Source of the DNA: an uncultured Cohaesibacter sp.
GTDB lineage: Bacteria; Pseudomonadota; Alphaproteobacteria; Rhizobiales; Cohaesibacteraceae
Reading direction: 5' to 3'
Assembly: GCF_963664735.1 (NCBI RefSeq)
Contig: NZ_OY761553.1
Span: 1,565,303-1,629,302 of the forward strand
Length of the DNA: 64,000 bases
Shown here: positions 17,040-25,259 of the stretch, piece after piece
How the letters are laid out: each line of letters starts with the position of its first letter
Numbering within the stretch: position 1 is the stretch's first letter
The notes under the pieces: generated by a model
What the model was told of the DNA's origin: nothing
The model's database searches: none
What the model saw: the letters and a program-made list of their open reading frames with translations, nothing else
Translations under genes and position numbers: made by a program

Positions 17040-17888
17040 ATGAAAATCTGGACCCGACTTCTCGGGGTGGCCATGACAGCAGCGATGCTGTTGGCAGGCC
17101 CTGCGATGGCAAAAGAATGGAAAACCGTCAAACTCGGCACCGAAGGCGCATTCCCTCCGTGGAACTCCACCAATGCGGACGGCACCCTTGAAGGCTTTGA
17201 AATCGATCTTGGCAAGATCCTGTGCGAACGCATGGAAGTGAAATGCGAATGGGTCGTTCAGGATTGGAAAGGCATCATCCCTGCTCTCAACGCGGGCAAA
17301 TTCGACGCCATCATGTCCGGCATGTCCGCTACGGCAAAACGCGCTGAAGTGATCGACTTCTCGATTCCTTACGGCTCCACCGGCCAGACCTTCGGCGTTC
17401 TTTCCGATACCGACCTCGTCGACCTGCCGCTTAATGGCCAAGTCTTCCCGCTCGCTTCCAAACCGGAAGAAGCCAAGAAAGCAATTGAAGAAATCAAACC
17501 TTTCTTCAAAGGCAAAATCATCGGTGTTCAGTCTTCCGCAATCGCTGAACGCTTCTTGCAGGAAAATCTCGCTGACGTGGCTGAAATCCGCGAATATGGC
17601 AAGACACAGGAACATGACCTTGATCTGATGTCCGGTCGTGTTGATGCTATCATGGCTTCTACTGCTTACATCTCCACCGCCATGAAAGATCCGGCTAACG
17701 AAGGTATGGTCCTTGCTGGCCCTCGTTTCCAGGGCGGCATTCTGGGTAAAGGCAGCTCGCTTGGCCTGCGCAAGGGATCTGACGATCTGAAAGCCATGTT
17801 CGACAAGGCTATTGCATCCGCTCGCGACGATGGCACCATCAAGGAACTGTCCATCAAATGGTTCGGCTTTGACGTGACCGTCTACTAA
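17040..17888 (+). CDS. Amino acid ABC transporter periplasmic binding protein, family 3
   Basis: A 282-residue binding protein of the LAO/HisJ type. A classical signal peptide ends at AGPAMA-KE (about residue 24). The mature chain shows the family pattern: GTEGAFPPWN, GFEIDLGKILCERM, WKGIIPALNAGKFDAIMSGMSATAKR, and DLMSGRVDAIMAS. AAAGGGAAAG precedes the ATG. A rather long insert (about residues 125-160, rich in Lys/Glu) lies between the two lobes. It is the last gene of the operon, followed by a strong terminator. The ligand may be the amino-acid conjugate cleaved by the adjacent amidohydrolase. Confidence 0.93.
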   Translation: MKIWTRLLGVAMTAAMLLAGPAMAKEWKTVKLGTEGAFPPWNSTNADGTLEGFEIDLGKILCERMEVKCEWVVQDWKGIIPALNAGKFDAIMSGMSATAKRAEVIDFSIPYGSTGQTFGVLSDTDLVDLPLNGQVFPLASKPEEAKKAIEEIKPFFKGKIIGVQSSAIAERFLQENLADVAEIREYGKTQEHDLDLMSGRVDAIMASTAYISTAMKDPANEGMVLAGPRFQGGILGKGSSLGLRKGSDDLKAMFDKAIASARDDGTIKELSIKWFGFDVTVY

Positions 17889-17924
17889 GAGTCAATTCTT
17901 TCGCCTTTACGGCACAAACAAAAG

Positions 17925-17960
17925 CACCCGGAGCGATATTCGCGTCCGGGTGTTTCTTTT
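17925..17960. terminator. Bidirectional Rho-independent terminator
   Basis: CACCCGGA (17925-17932) pairs with TCCGGGTG (17945-17952), extended inside by GCG/CGC with one bulge. On plus it is followed by TTTCTTTTT, ending the amino acid importer operon. On minus the hairpin is followed by CTTTTGTTTG, suitable for ending the quinone oxidoreductase operon that converges here. Confidence 0.85.
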
Positions 17961-17971
17961 TGCTCGGTGCT

Positions 17972-17992
17972 TATTGAACTCAATGTTCAATA
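17972..17992. repeat. Inverted repeat in the convergent gap
   Basis: TATTGAAC and GTTCAATA, with a 5-base centre, form a perfect 8-base dyad between the terminator and the end of the oxidoreductase gene. It may be an additional minus-strand transcript end or a protein site. Confidence 0.4.
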
Positions 17993-18022
17993 GCGCTCTT
18001 CTCAAGCCAAAGCGTCCAGCTC

Positions 18023-18994
18023 TCAAGGTTTGAGAATGGTCGCGCCAGTGGTCTTCCTGCCTTCCAGAGCTTCGTGAGCTTTGGCTGCGTCCTTGAGAGG
18101 CATGGAGGCAACGACATCGGCCTTCACATCGCCACTGACCAGACGGCTGAACAGATCGGTTGCCCTCAAGACAAGATCTTCCCGCTTTGCAACATAGTCA
18201 AACAAAACCGGACGGCTGGCAGCCTTTGACCCTGCGGCCAGATCAGAGAGCTTGAAATCAGCGATCATGCCTGAGGACTGACCAAAGTTGGCAAACATGC
18301 CAAATGGCTTGAGGCAGGCAATGGAACCACGCCATGTATCTTTGCCGACACTGTCATAAACCACTTCACAGCCTTCACCGCCGGTCAGTTCCATGACCCT
18401 CTCGGCGAAATTCTCTTCACGATAATTGATGACGTCCGTATAGCCATGCTTAAGCGCCAAGGCGACCTTTTCGGGAGAGCCTGCCGTACCAATGGCGCGG
18501 GCACCAAGAGCTTTCAGCCACTGGCCGAGGATGAGCCCCACGCCACCTGCTGCGGCATGCACCAGCACCGTATCACCGGCCTTGACCTTATATGTCGAGG
18601 TGACGAGATACTGCGCCGTCAAGCCTTTGAGCATAACCGAAGCGGCAAGGTCATCCGACACGCCATCTGGCAGCACCACAAGGCGATCTGCAGCCAATAT
18701 GCGACGTTCTCTATAGGCACCGAACTTCAGGACATAGGCCACTCTATCTCCAACCTTGAGCCCTTCAACACCCTCACCGATAGCTTCCACGACACCGGCA
18801 GCTTCGGCACCGGGAATCATGGTCTCTTCCGGCCAAGGGTAAAGCGCAGTTCTGTTGTAGACATCGATGAAGTTGACGCCAATTGCCGTGTGGCGCACCA
18901 GAGCTTCTCCGGGACCAGGCACGCCTGTTTCCAGGGCGCACCACTCCATGACTTCCGGACCACCAGGTCTGGAAGCGACAAGTGCCATATCCAT
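18023..18994 (-). CDS. Zinc-independent quinone oxidoreductase / MDR-family dehydrogenase
   Basis: A 323-residue medium-chain dehydrogenase/reductase of the quinone reductase type. It has the GVNFIDVYNRTALYP segment, the proline-glycine rich PGAEAAGVVEAIGEGV, and the NAD(P)H-binding motif VHAAAGGVGLILGQW; zinc ligands are absent. The ATG at 18994 is preferred to the one 21 bases upstream because CGGAGA lies directly before it. It is the last gene of the large minus-strand operon and would reduce a quinone or enone intermediate with NADPH; the substrate is unknown. Confidence 0.85.
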   Translation of the reverse strand: MDMALVASRPGGPEVMEWCALETGVPGPGEALVRHTAIGVNFIDVYNRTALYPWPEETMIPGAEAAGVVEAIGEGVEGLKVGDRVAYVLKFGAYRERRILAADRLVVLPDGVSDDLAASVMLKGLTAQYLVTSTYKVKAGDTVLVHAAAGGVGLILGQWLKALGARAIGTAGSPEKVALALKHGYTDVINYREENFAERVMELTGGEGCEVVYDSVGKDTWRGSIACLKPFGMFANFGQSSGMIADFKLSDLAAGSKAASRPVLFDYVAKREDLVLRATDLFSRLVSGDVKADVVASMPLKDAAKAHEALEGRKTTGATILKP

Positions 18995-19073
18995 TTTTTT
19001 CTCCGATTTTTGCATCGGCGCCGTCTCATGGGATCGGCGACGATGCTAAAGTCATTGTTTTATGTTGGGTTTG

Positions 19074-19481
19074 TTAAGCCAGAAATTCAGGATCAACTGG
19101 AACCTGCAAAGCCGTTACCAGATGGTTGGTCTGGGCAGCCAAGCCAACAATAGAGAGGAGCTCGGCGTAGGTGTCCTCTGTCATTCCCTTGGCACGAGCC
19201 TGAGCTGTGTGGGAATGGATGCAATATGAGCAGGAATTGGCGGCAGAAACAGCGATGTAAATCATTTCGCGTGTCATCGGGTCAATGTTGCCCGGCGTAA
19301 GCATAACGGCCTTGAGGCCTTCCCATGTCCGTTTGAGTAGGGCCGGATCAGCAGCTCCCAGTACGCGCCAGAAATTATTGATGAAATCGGTTTTACGCAG
19401 TTCGCGAATTTCGTCAAAGACTTCCTTTACAGCCGGGATATTTTCAACTTCTTCATCAGTCAGCACTTTTACAGTTGCCAT
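19074..19481 (-). CDS. Carboxymuconolactone decarboxylase (AhpD-fold) family protein
   Basis: A 135-residue all-helical protein with the CxxC-x(3)-H motif: Cys84, Cys87 and His91 in the segment NSCSYCIHSH. In this family the motif supports peroxidase or disulfide chemistry (AhpD) or, without the cysteines, lactone decarboxylation. The intact cysteines favour a thiol redox role. AGGAGG precedes the ATG. It sits between an aminotransferase and a quinone reductase gene, so it may handle an oxidised intermediate or peroxide made by the pathway. Confidence 0.85.
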   Translation of the reverse strand: MATVKVLTDEEVENIPAVKEVFDEIRELRKTDFINNFWRVLGAADPALLKRTWEGLKAVMLTPGNIDPMTREMIYIAVSAANSCSYCIHSHTAQARAKGMTEDTYAELLSIVGLAAQTNHLVTALQVPVDPEFLA

Positions 19482-19493
19482 TTTGGTATCCTC

Positions 19494-20348
19494 CTAGGCG
19501 TGCGCCCATTCCATGTATAGTGAACGAGCCTTTTTGGTGATTGGCCCGTATTCGAGTTCCCGGTCTTCTATGCGAGATACCGGAATAACCTTTGAGATAT
19601 TTCCGGTAGAAAAGATTTCGTCCGCTTCCATGAAGTCCTCAACGGTCAAGGTCATTTCATGAACGCTGTAGCCCGCGTCGCGCAGCAGGCCCAAAACGCG
19701 CTTGCGGGTGATGCCGGCAAGGAAAGTGCCGTTCGGAATGGAGGTAAAAACCTCACCACCACGCACCATGAAGACGTTGGCGGTTGCCAGTTCGGCCACG
19801 TTGCCAGCGCAGTCTGTTACCAGTGCATTGTCGAAGCCCTTGAGCTGGGCTTCGCGAACCATGCGCGCATTGTTGGCATAAAGGCAGGCGGCCTTGGCGT
19901 TGGTCGGGGCAACGGCAATGGTCGGGCGATGGAATTTCGTGGTTGTAATGGAGAAACCGGTAGGTTCCACCATCGGGATTTCCTCAAGGCAAAGGGCAAA
20001 ATCGGTAGACGATGCCAGCGGCGGCAATGTGCCGATATCGCTCTCCTCGGCCCAATACATCGGACGGATATAAACATCGGTGTTGGGAGCGAACTTCTTG
20101 ATGCCTTCCTTGGCGAGCGCTTCGATTTCCTCACCGGTGAAGGTTGGCTCCAGCATCAAGGCCTTGGCGGAGCGGTTAATTCGCTGGCAATGCAAGTCCA
20201 GATCCGGATAGACGCCTTCAAACAGACGTGCTCCATCAAATACCAGAGACCCCAACCATGTTGCATGAGAAGCCGCGCCCAGAATGCGCACATCGCCTTC
20301 ATGCCAGTCGCCTTTGTAATAGGTCCACATTGCTCGCTTTGCAGCCAT
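19494..20348 (-). CDS. Branched-chain-type (fold IV) aminotransferase
   Basis: A 284-residue PLP enzyme of class IV. Landmarks are LGSLVFDGARLFEG near the N terminus, YIRPMYWAEE, KAACLYANNARMVREAQLKGFDNALV around the PLP lysine, and GNVAELATANVFMV and GTFLAGITRKRVLGLL in the C-terminal half. ATG 20348 is chosen because AAGGAG and AGGAA stand just upstream; a longer frame to 20369 is unsupported. Family members include IlvE, D-alanine aminotransferase and (R)-amine transaminases. Location in a sugar-type import operon away from ilv genes suggests a catabolic role on an amino-bearing substrate rather than isoleucine/valine synthesis. Confidence 0.85.
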   Translation of the reverse strand: MAAKRAMWTYYKGDWHEGDVRILGAASHATWLGSLVFDGARLFEGVYPDLDLHCQRINRSAKALMLEPTFTGEEIEALAKEGIKKFAPNTDVYIRPMYWAEESDIGTLPPLASSTDFALCLEEIPMVEPTGFSITTTKFHRPTIAVAPTNAKAACLYANNARMVREAQLKGFDNALVTDCAGNVAELATANVFMVRGGEVFTSIPNGTFLAGITRKRVLGLLRDAGYSVHEMTLTVEDFMEADEIFSTGNISKVIPVSRIEDRELEYGPITKKARSLYMEWAHA

Positions 20349-20380
20349 TTCCTTACTCCTTGACATCATCCGGTCATCCG

Positions 20381-21877
20381 TCAGTGGACGGCCGCATACA
20401 TTATTTTTTCTTCAGTTGCTTCGGATGGAGAAAATTCTTCAACGATGCGCCCCTGACGACAAACCAGAATTCGGTCAGACAGGTTCATGATCTCCGGCAA
20501 GTAAGAGGAAATCACGACCACAGCCAGTCCTTGATCGGCCAAATCATTGATGATCTGATGGATCTCGGCAATTGCACCAACGTCCACACCGCGGGTCGGC
20601 TCATCGAAAATGACAAGCTTTGGCTGCTGCACGAGGCCCTTGCCGATAACCACCTTTTGCTGGTTGCCACCGGACAGCTCGACCACACGGGCATTGTCGT
20701 TGATGGCCCGGATATTGAGTTTCCTGGACCAATCAGCTGAGACCTCGCCCATCTCTTTCTTGCTGATATACCAAGCCTTGTCGTGCCCGGCGGCGATGAG
20801 ACCGGCATAGATATTCTCGGCAATAGACATGGTTTCGAAGAAACCTTCGCTCTTGCGGTCTTCGGTTACATACACGATGCCGTCATTGACGGCCTCTCGC
20901 GGCACATAATAACGGGTCGGCTTTTCATTGAGCACGATGGTTCCGCCGCGCAGAAAGTCGCGTTTGTAAATGCCGGAAACAATCTTGAAGGTCTCGGTGC
21001 GGCCAGACCCGATCAGGCCGAATACGCCGGTGATCTGGCCTGCAAAGATCGAGAAGGAATTGTTACGGACCATGGCACCCATGGAGATATCCTGTACCGA
21101 AAGCACCTTTTTGCCCGCCTTGCGCACCCCGCTTTCACCCCGATCCCGATAGAGCTCGCCAGAGAGCGTACGCCCAACCATGGCCGAAATGATCTTGTCT
21201 CGCGTAAAGGTTTCGGTCTTGCCGCTGGCCACCAGCTCGCCGTCACGCAGAATGGTGATCCTGTCGGAAATCTGCAGGGCTTCTTCCAGCGCATGGCTAA
21301 TGAAAATGATGGACACACCGCTGTTCTTGAGGCGCTCGATAAGGGCGAAGAAATGGCGTTTTTCTTCCGGTGTCAGTGTGGCGGTCGGTTCGTCGAAGAT
21401 GATCACTTCGGCTTTGTGGTGCACTGCGCGGGCGATCTCGACCATCTGGCGTTTTGCCGCGCCAAGCGTTGCCACCAGTGCCGTCGGATCAACGGAGAAG
21501 TTCAGAGACTGCAGGAACTGCTGAGCAGAAATGAAGGTGCCACGCAGACGGTTGAGAAAGCTTTCAGACCCCAGATAAAGATTCTGCGCAACCGTCATGG
21601 ATGGCACAAGGCTGGTTTCCTGAAACACCATGGCAATGCCTGCGTCCAACGCCTCATTGGGATTGGTAAAGACCTTTTCCTTGCCATGATGAAACATCTT
21701 GCCAGAGGTGGGTTCCACCACACCGGCCATCATTTTGGTGAGGGTCGATTTGCCAGCCCCGTTCTCTCCCAGAAGCGCATGAACCTCGCCCTTGTGCAGC
21801 TCAAAATCAACGTCCTTGATAGCGGGAACGCCGCGATAGGCTTTGGTGATTTTTTCCATACGAATGATGGGTTCCAT
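20381..21877 (-). CDS. Ribose-type (CUT2) ABC transporter ATP-binding protein, RbsA/MglA-like
   Basis: A 498-residue tandem ATPase. The first nucleotide-binding domain has Walker A GENGAGKS at 37-44 and the degenerate signature usual for RbsA. The second has LSGGNQQKVVIGKGL and Walker B VIFDEPTRGVDVG. It drives import through the two permeases encoded upstream (22.9-27.4 kb). GGAGGG stands before the ATG, and the gene follows the free propeller gene by 4 bases, so translation is probably coupled. Confidence 0.95.
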   Translation of the reverse strand: MEPIIRMEKITKAYRGVPAIKDVDFELHKGEVHALLGENGAGKSTLTKMMAGVVEPTSGKMFHHGKEKVFTNPNEALDAGIAMVFQETSLVPSMTVAQNLYLGSESFLNRLRGTFISAQQFLQSLNFSVDPTALVATLGAAKRQMVEIARAVHHKAEVIIFDEPTATLTPEEKRHFFALIERLKNSGVSIIFISHALEEALQISDRITILRDGELVASGKTETFTRDKIISAMVGRTLSGELYRDRGESGVRKAGKKVLSVQDISMGAMVRNNSFSIFAGQITGVFGLIGSGRTETFKIVSGIYKRDFLRGGTIVLNEKPTRYYVPREAVNDGIVYVTEDRKSEGFFETMSIAENIYAGLIAAGHDKAWYISKKEMGEVSADWSRKLNIRAINDNARVVELSGGNQQKVVIGKGLVQQPKLVIFDEPTRGVDVGAIAEIHQIINDLADQGLAVVVISSYLPEIMNLSDRILVCRQGRIVEEFSPSEATEEKIMYAAVH

Positions 21878-21881
21878 ATCC

Positions 21882-22937
21882 CTAGCCCTCCGCTTTCGTA
21901 TCTTTTATGCCAAGCAACAGGTCCCCACCCTTGGAGGCGACGATCACTTCGCCATTATGCTCGATGGCGCTACAAACCCCGTGACGGTTACCGTTGGCGC
22001 GACTGTGCATACTGGAAACCGGGTTCATGGTTTTGCTCAAACGCACAACCATGCCGTAAGAACGGGCAGGAGCCCAAGCCTTGTAGACGCCCATGGTGCG
22101 AATGCCACCGCATTGCAGCGGTTCAAGGAAACTGCGGTTGGAATAAAGCGCAGGAGCGATCCAATAATCGCGGGGTACGCTTTCCATCATATCGTAGCGA
22201 TAGTGCTTTTCCTGCAGCACCAGTTCCACCAGACGGTTGCGCGGGGCAAAAACCGAGAGAATGGCGCCGCCATCGCTGGTTGGCATGATCCGAGCCGGAT
22301 AGCCGGGGATCTGATCAATCAACACGGAAATGTTGTAGTCGGCATCCAACTGCATGACGCGATGTTTCCAGCTTTCCGAGAAGACAAGGCGACCGCCACT
22401 CAAGGGGCAAAGACCGTAGGGGTAAGCCAAACCGTCAGCAACCTTTTCAAATGGCTGACTTGGTGTATGTCTTACCCAGATCGAACCACATGACTTCTTG
22501 CTCATCAGGTCAGCGGCCCAATCGGAGCATAGATGGGCAGAAGAGCCATTAGCCAACCACAGAGAGCCGTCATAGGAAAAGGCAAGAGCCGTAATCGCCT
22601 TGATTTCAGCAAGAAGATGGACCGGCTCACCATCAACAAAGAGCTGTGCCGTTTCCAGTGCAACTGCCAACTTGTCATCTTGTGAAACCGCAATGGCTGT
22701 AATGGGCGCTTCAAAGGAGCGGAGCAATTTGGGCTCTGCGCCCTTATTGACGGCATAAATCGCATTGCCTGATGTAGCAATCACTTCACCTTTGTAGACA
22801 GCCAGATTATCCGGTTCAGAAAGATGAGACATGATGTCCGCATCATCCAGTACCGTGTTGGGTCGGAAGGCGCCATCCATGGGCGGAATGGTTACGGCCT
22901 TGCCGCGGAAGATATCAAGAATGGGATCGAGGATCAT
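21882..22937 (-). CDS. Strictosidine synthase/SMP-30-like beta-propeller protein (free form)
   Basis: A 351-residue protein without a signal peptide. It shows the propeller family pattern: LAYPYGLCPLSGGRLVFSES, then WKHRVMQLDAD, PGYPARIMPTSDGGAI, and a C-terminal VCSAIEHNGEVIVASKGG. The family (SMP-30, gluconolactonase, strictosidine synthase, paraoxonase-like) is mostly calcium-dependent lactonases or esterases. The ATG at 22937 overlaps the TGA of the upstream permease fusion (ATGA) and has GGGGAG upstream. It resembles the C-terminal half of that fusion protein but is divergent, so two related propellers act in this operon. Enzymatic activity is inferred only. Confidence 0.72.
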   Translation of the reverse strand: MILDPILDIFRGKAVTIPPMDGAFRPNTVLDDADIMSHLSEPDNLAVYKGEVIATSGNAIYAVNKGAEPKLLRSFEAPITAIAVSQDDKLAVALETAQLFVDGEPVHLLAEIKAITALAFSYDGSLWLANGSSAHLCSDWAADLMSKKSCGSIWVRHTPSQPFEKVADGLAYPYGLCPLSGGRLVFSESWKHRVMQLDADYNISVLIDQIPGYPARIMPTSDGGAILSVFAPRNRLVELVLQEKHYRYDMMESVPRDYWIAPALYSNRSFLEPLQCGGIRTMGVYKAWAPARSYGMVVRLSKTMNPVSSMHSRANGNRHGVCSAIEHNGEVIVASKGGDLLLGIKDTKAEG

Positions 22938-25057
22938 GCTTTTTCTCCCCAATAGGACGTCATGCCGGTCCAGTTCGGGTCAGCCCCTTCCAGATCATAA
23001 AGACCGATACGGTTGTTCAGAATACCACCGATAAAGAGTTTGCCCTTATGCTCGCGCATGGAGGTAACCATCGGATGCGCTTGCCCGGTGAGATCGCCCA
23101 TGGTCTTAATGATTTTGCCGTTGTCATCGAACTTGACGAGGCCGCCAGTGTTGATGTTCGGGAACAACCAGTCATCCTGAGGCAAACGGCGCGTCATGCG
23201 TTTGCGCATGTCCGGATGGCGCAAGGACAAATCGAAACTCGGGGTTCTCATGCCGAGCCAAGCCATCCAGTAAGTGCCATCGGAAGCGCGGTTGATGTTA
23301 TCGGTATAACCAGGCATATCCTTGATGACGCATTCCACGGTGCCCTTTTTCGGTCCGGCGATCCAATAGCGATGGATACGGCTTCTCCAGCTTTCAGAGA
23401 AATAGAGCGACTGGCCATCATGGGCAATGCAGACACCGTTGGTATAGCGATAGCCATCAAGCAGGGTCTTTGTGGACCCGTCCTTGGGATCATAGACCAG
23501 AAGACGGCCGGTGCCGCGGTTTTCAATGGAATCGAGCATCCATTCGTGGGCGTCATAGCGCTTGGTGGAGTCTGTGAAGTAGATCTTTCCGTCCGGCGCG
23601 ATATCCAGATCGTTCGGGTCACGCATGCGGGCGTCGTCCACGATGGATGTCCATGACCGTTTGGTCTCAGCGGAAAGGCGGGTCACTTCGCGATCGGGAG
23701 AAATCTTGTAAAGCCCCATGGCACCGACGCAAGAGATGAGATTTTCATCCTTGTCGAAAGCCAGACCCAGCGGGAAACCACCAACATGAGCAAAGACTTC
23801 GGAGCGTTTGTAATCTGGGGCAAAGAAGCGGACAATCTCACCATGGCGCGTGCCACAATAAAGATGATCATTGCGGTCAAGGATCACATCCTCCGGCCCT
23901 TCCAACTCACCCAGACCGATATGCTGGGCATTCGAGAGCTTGTTGTTGAGCGAATAGGCAGAGCCCGACCCCGGTTCGGCGGATTCCGATTTGCCCATTT
24001 TCAGATAAACAGGCGCAACATAGATCTCGTTTAGCACCTTGTGGCGGTTCTTGAGCCAGCGAATGTCAATGGTCACGGCAAGCGCAAGCATGATGCCGAG
24101 CACCATCTGGTTTGTACCGGTGCCAAAGCCAAGACGGATAAGGCCGTTGGTCATGACCAGAACGATGATGGCACCCATGATGCCCTTGACCACAGATCCA
24201 CGGCCACCGCCAAGAGAGTTGCCGCCAACCACTGCGGCAGTTAAGGCGAGGATTTCCAACCCCATGCCCGTGCCCGGCCCGGCGCTCGAGAGGCGCGTCG
24301 CCATCAGGAAGCCGGAAACACCGGCACAAAAGCCCGAGAACACATAGGTCATGAAAACGATGTGGCGAACGCGGATACCGGCATTGTGCGCGGAGCGACG
24401 CGAGCCGCCCACAGCTTGCACATGCCAGCCCGGCCGAGAGCGGGTCAGCGCGATATGCGTGATCAATGCAAAAAGCAGAGCGGTCAAGACCGGGACAGAG
24501 AAGCCAAAAACCGTTCCGTCGCCGATGAAATCCCAAAGATCGGAAGAGGCAAAGGACATCTGGACCTCGGCGCCATATTGCACCACCAGAATGTCGAACA
24601 GAGCACGGCCGATGATGAAGGTCACAAGCGTGGTGAGAAAGGCGCGCAGACGCAGAAAACCGATGAGATAGCCGTTGATCGCGCCGCAGACAACGCCGGT
24701 TGCAATGGCTGCCAAAAGGCAGACCCAAACAGGGGCTTCAAAAATGAAGAAGGTGCCAACAGATGCAAATGTCGCCAGCGCAAAGATGGACCCGACCGAA
24801 AGATCGATACCGCCGCCAAGCATGACCACAGTCAAGCCAGTAACGACCAGTGAAAACTCACCCAACTGGCGTGTGGATTCCTGAAGCGAATAGGGTTTGA
24901 AGAACCCCGGAATTGCAGAACCGAATACGAAAACAACAGCCACCAGGACGATGAAGGGGATGGCGTTGTCAGTCCATCTCTTGGTCAGGATTTCACCCAC
25001 CAAGTGATCCGGGATGTAGTTGTAGCGCCAGGCTTGCATTCTTTCACGAAAGGCCAT
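22934..25057 (-). CDS. CUT2 ABC transporter permease fused to a strictosidine synthase/SMP-30-like beta-propeller
   Basis: A 707-residue fusion in one uninterrupted frame. Residues 1-345 are an RbsC-type permease with eight or more hydrophobic spans and the family motif GGGIDLSVGS at 81-90, plus GGNSLGGGRGS at 278-288. A polar linker (346-375, rich in Ser/Gly/Glu) follows. Residues about 376-700 are a beta-propeller: EGPEDVILDRNDHLYCG, RDPNDLDIAPDGKIYFTDS, YTNGVCIAHDGQSLYFSES, RYWIAGPKKG and PGYTDNINRASDGTYW, matching strictosidine synthase/APMAP-like proteins. RbsC-type permeases end in the cytoplasm, so the propeller is probably cytoplasmic and could act on the substrate as it emerges. It is flanked by the binding protein gene and a second propeller gene. 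Confidence 0.9.
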   Translation of the reverse strand: MAFRERMQAWRYNYIPDHLVGEILTKRWTDNAIPFIVLVAVVFVFGSAIPGFFKPYSLQESTRQLGEFSLVVTGLTVVMLGGGIDLSVGSIFALATFASVGTFFIFEAPVWVCLLAAIATGVVCGAINGYLIGFLRLRAFLTTLVTFIIGRALFDILVVQYGAEVQMSFASSDLWDFIGDGTVFGFSVPVLTALLFALITHIALTRSRPGWHVQAVGGSRRSAHNAGIRVRHIVFMTYVFSGFCAGVSGFLMATRLSSAGPGTGMGLEILALTAAVVGGNSLGGGRGSVVKGIMGAIIVLVMTNGLIRLGFGTGTNQMVLGIMLALAVTIDIRWLKNRHKVLNEIYVAPVYLKMGKSESAEPGSGSAYSLNNKLSNAQHIGLGELEGPEDVILDRNDHLYCGTRHGEIVRFFAPDYKRSEVFAHVGGFPLGLAFDKDENLISCVGAMGLYKISPDREVTRLSAETKRSWTSIVDDARMRDPNDLDIAPDGKIYFTDSTKRYDAHEWMLDSIENRGTGRLLVYDPKDGSTKTLLDGYRYTNGVCIAHDGQSLYFSESWRSRIHRYWIAGPKKGTVECVIKDMPGYTDNINRASDGTYWMAWLGMRTPSFDLSLRHPDMRKRMTRRLPQDDWLFPNINTGGLVKFDDNGKIIKTMGDLTGQAHPMVTSMREHKGKLFIGGILNNRIGLYDLEGADPNWTGMTSYWGEKA

Positions 25058-25259
25058 CTATCATACTTCCGACGACTTGGACCCACCGACCTGCCACAAA
25101 AAGGCGGCATCGGGCGGACTTGAATTTGGAAATAGTGTGACCAGAACCCAATGAGGTCCGCAGAAGGTCACGGCTATGAGAGAGTTGGTTTCGGGCAGCA
25201 GTCTGGCCGTCCGAAACCGGGTAGGAAGGCACGGCGCCCGAGCGCCGTTGCCGAATGTC

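Noticed and set aside
19074-19481. True carboxymuconolactone decarboxylase of the beta-ketoadipate pathway
   Set aside because: The CxxC-x(3)-H motif and lack of pca neighbours fit AhpD-like proteins better.
20783-22288. Long open frame (501 codons) on plus opposite the RbsA-like and propeller genes
   Set aside because: It is the antisense shadow of two well-supported genes, has no recognisable family and no Shine-Dalgarno, and its codon pattern mirrors the opposite strand.
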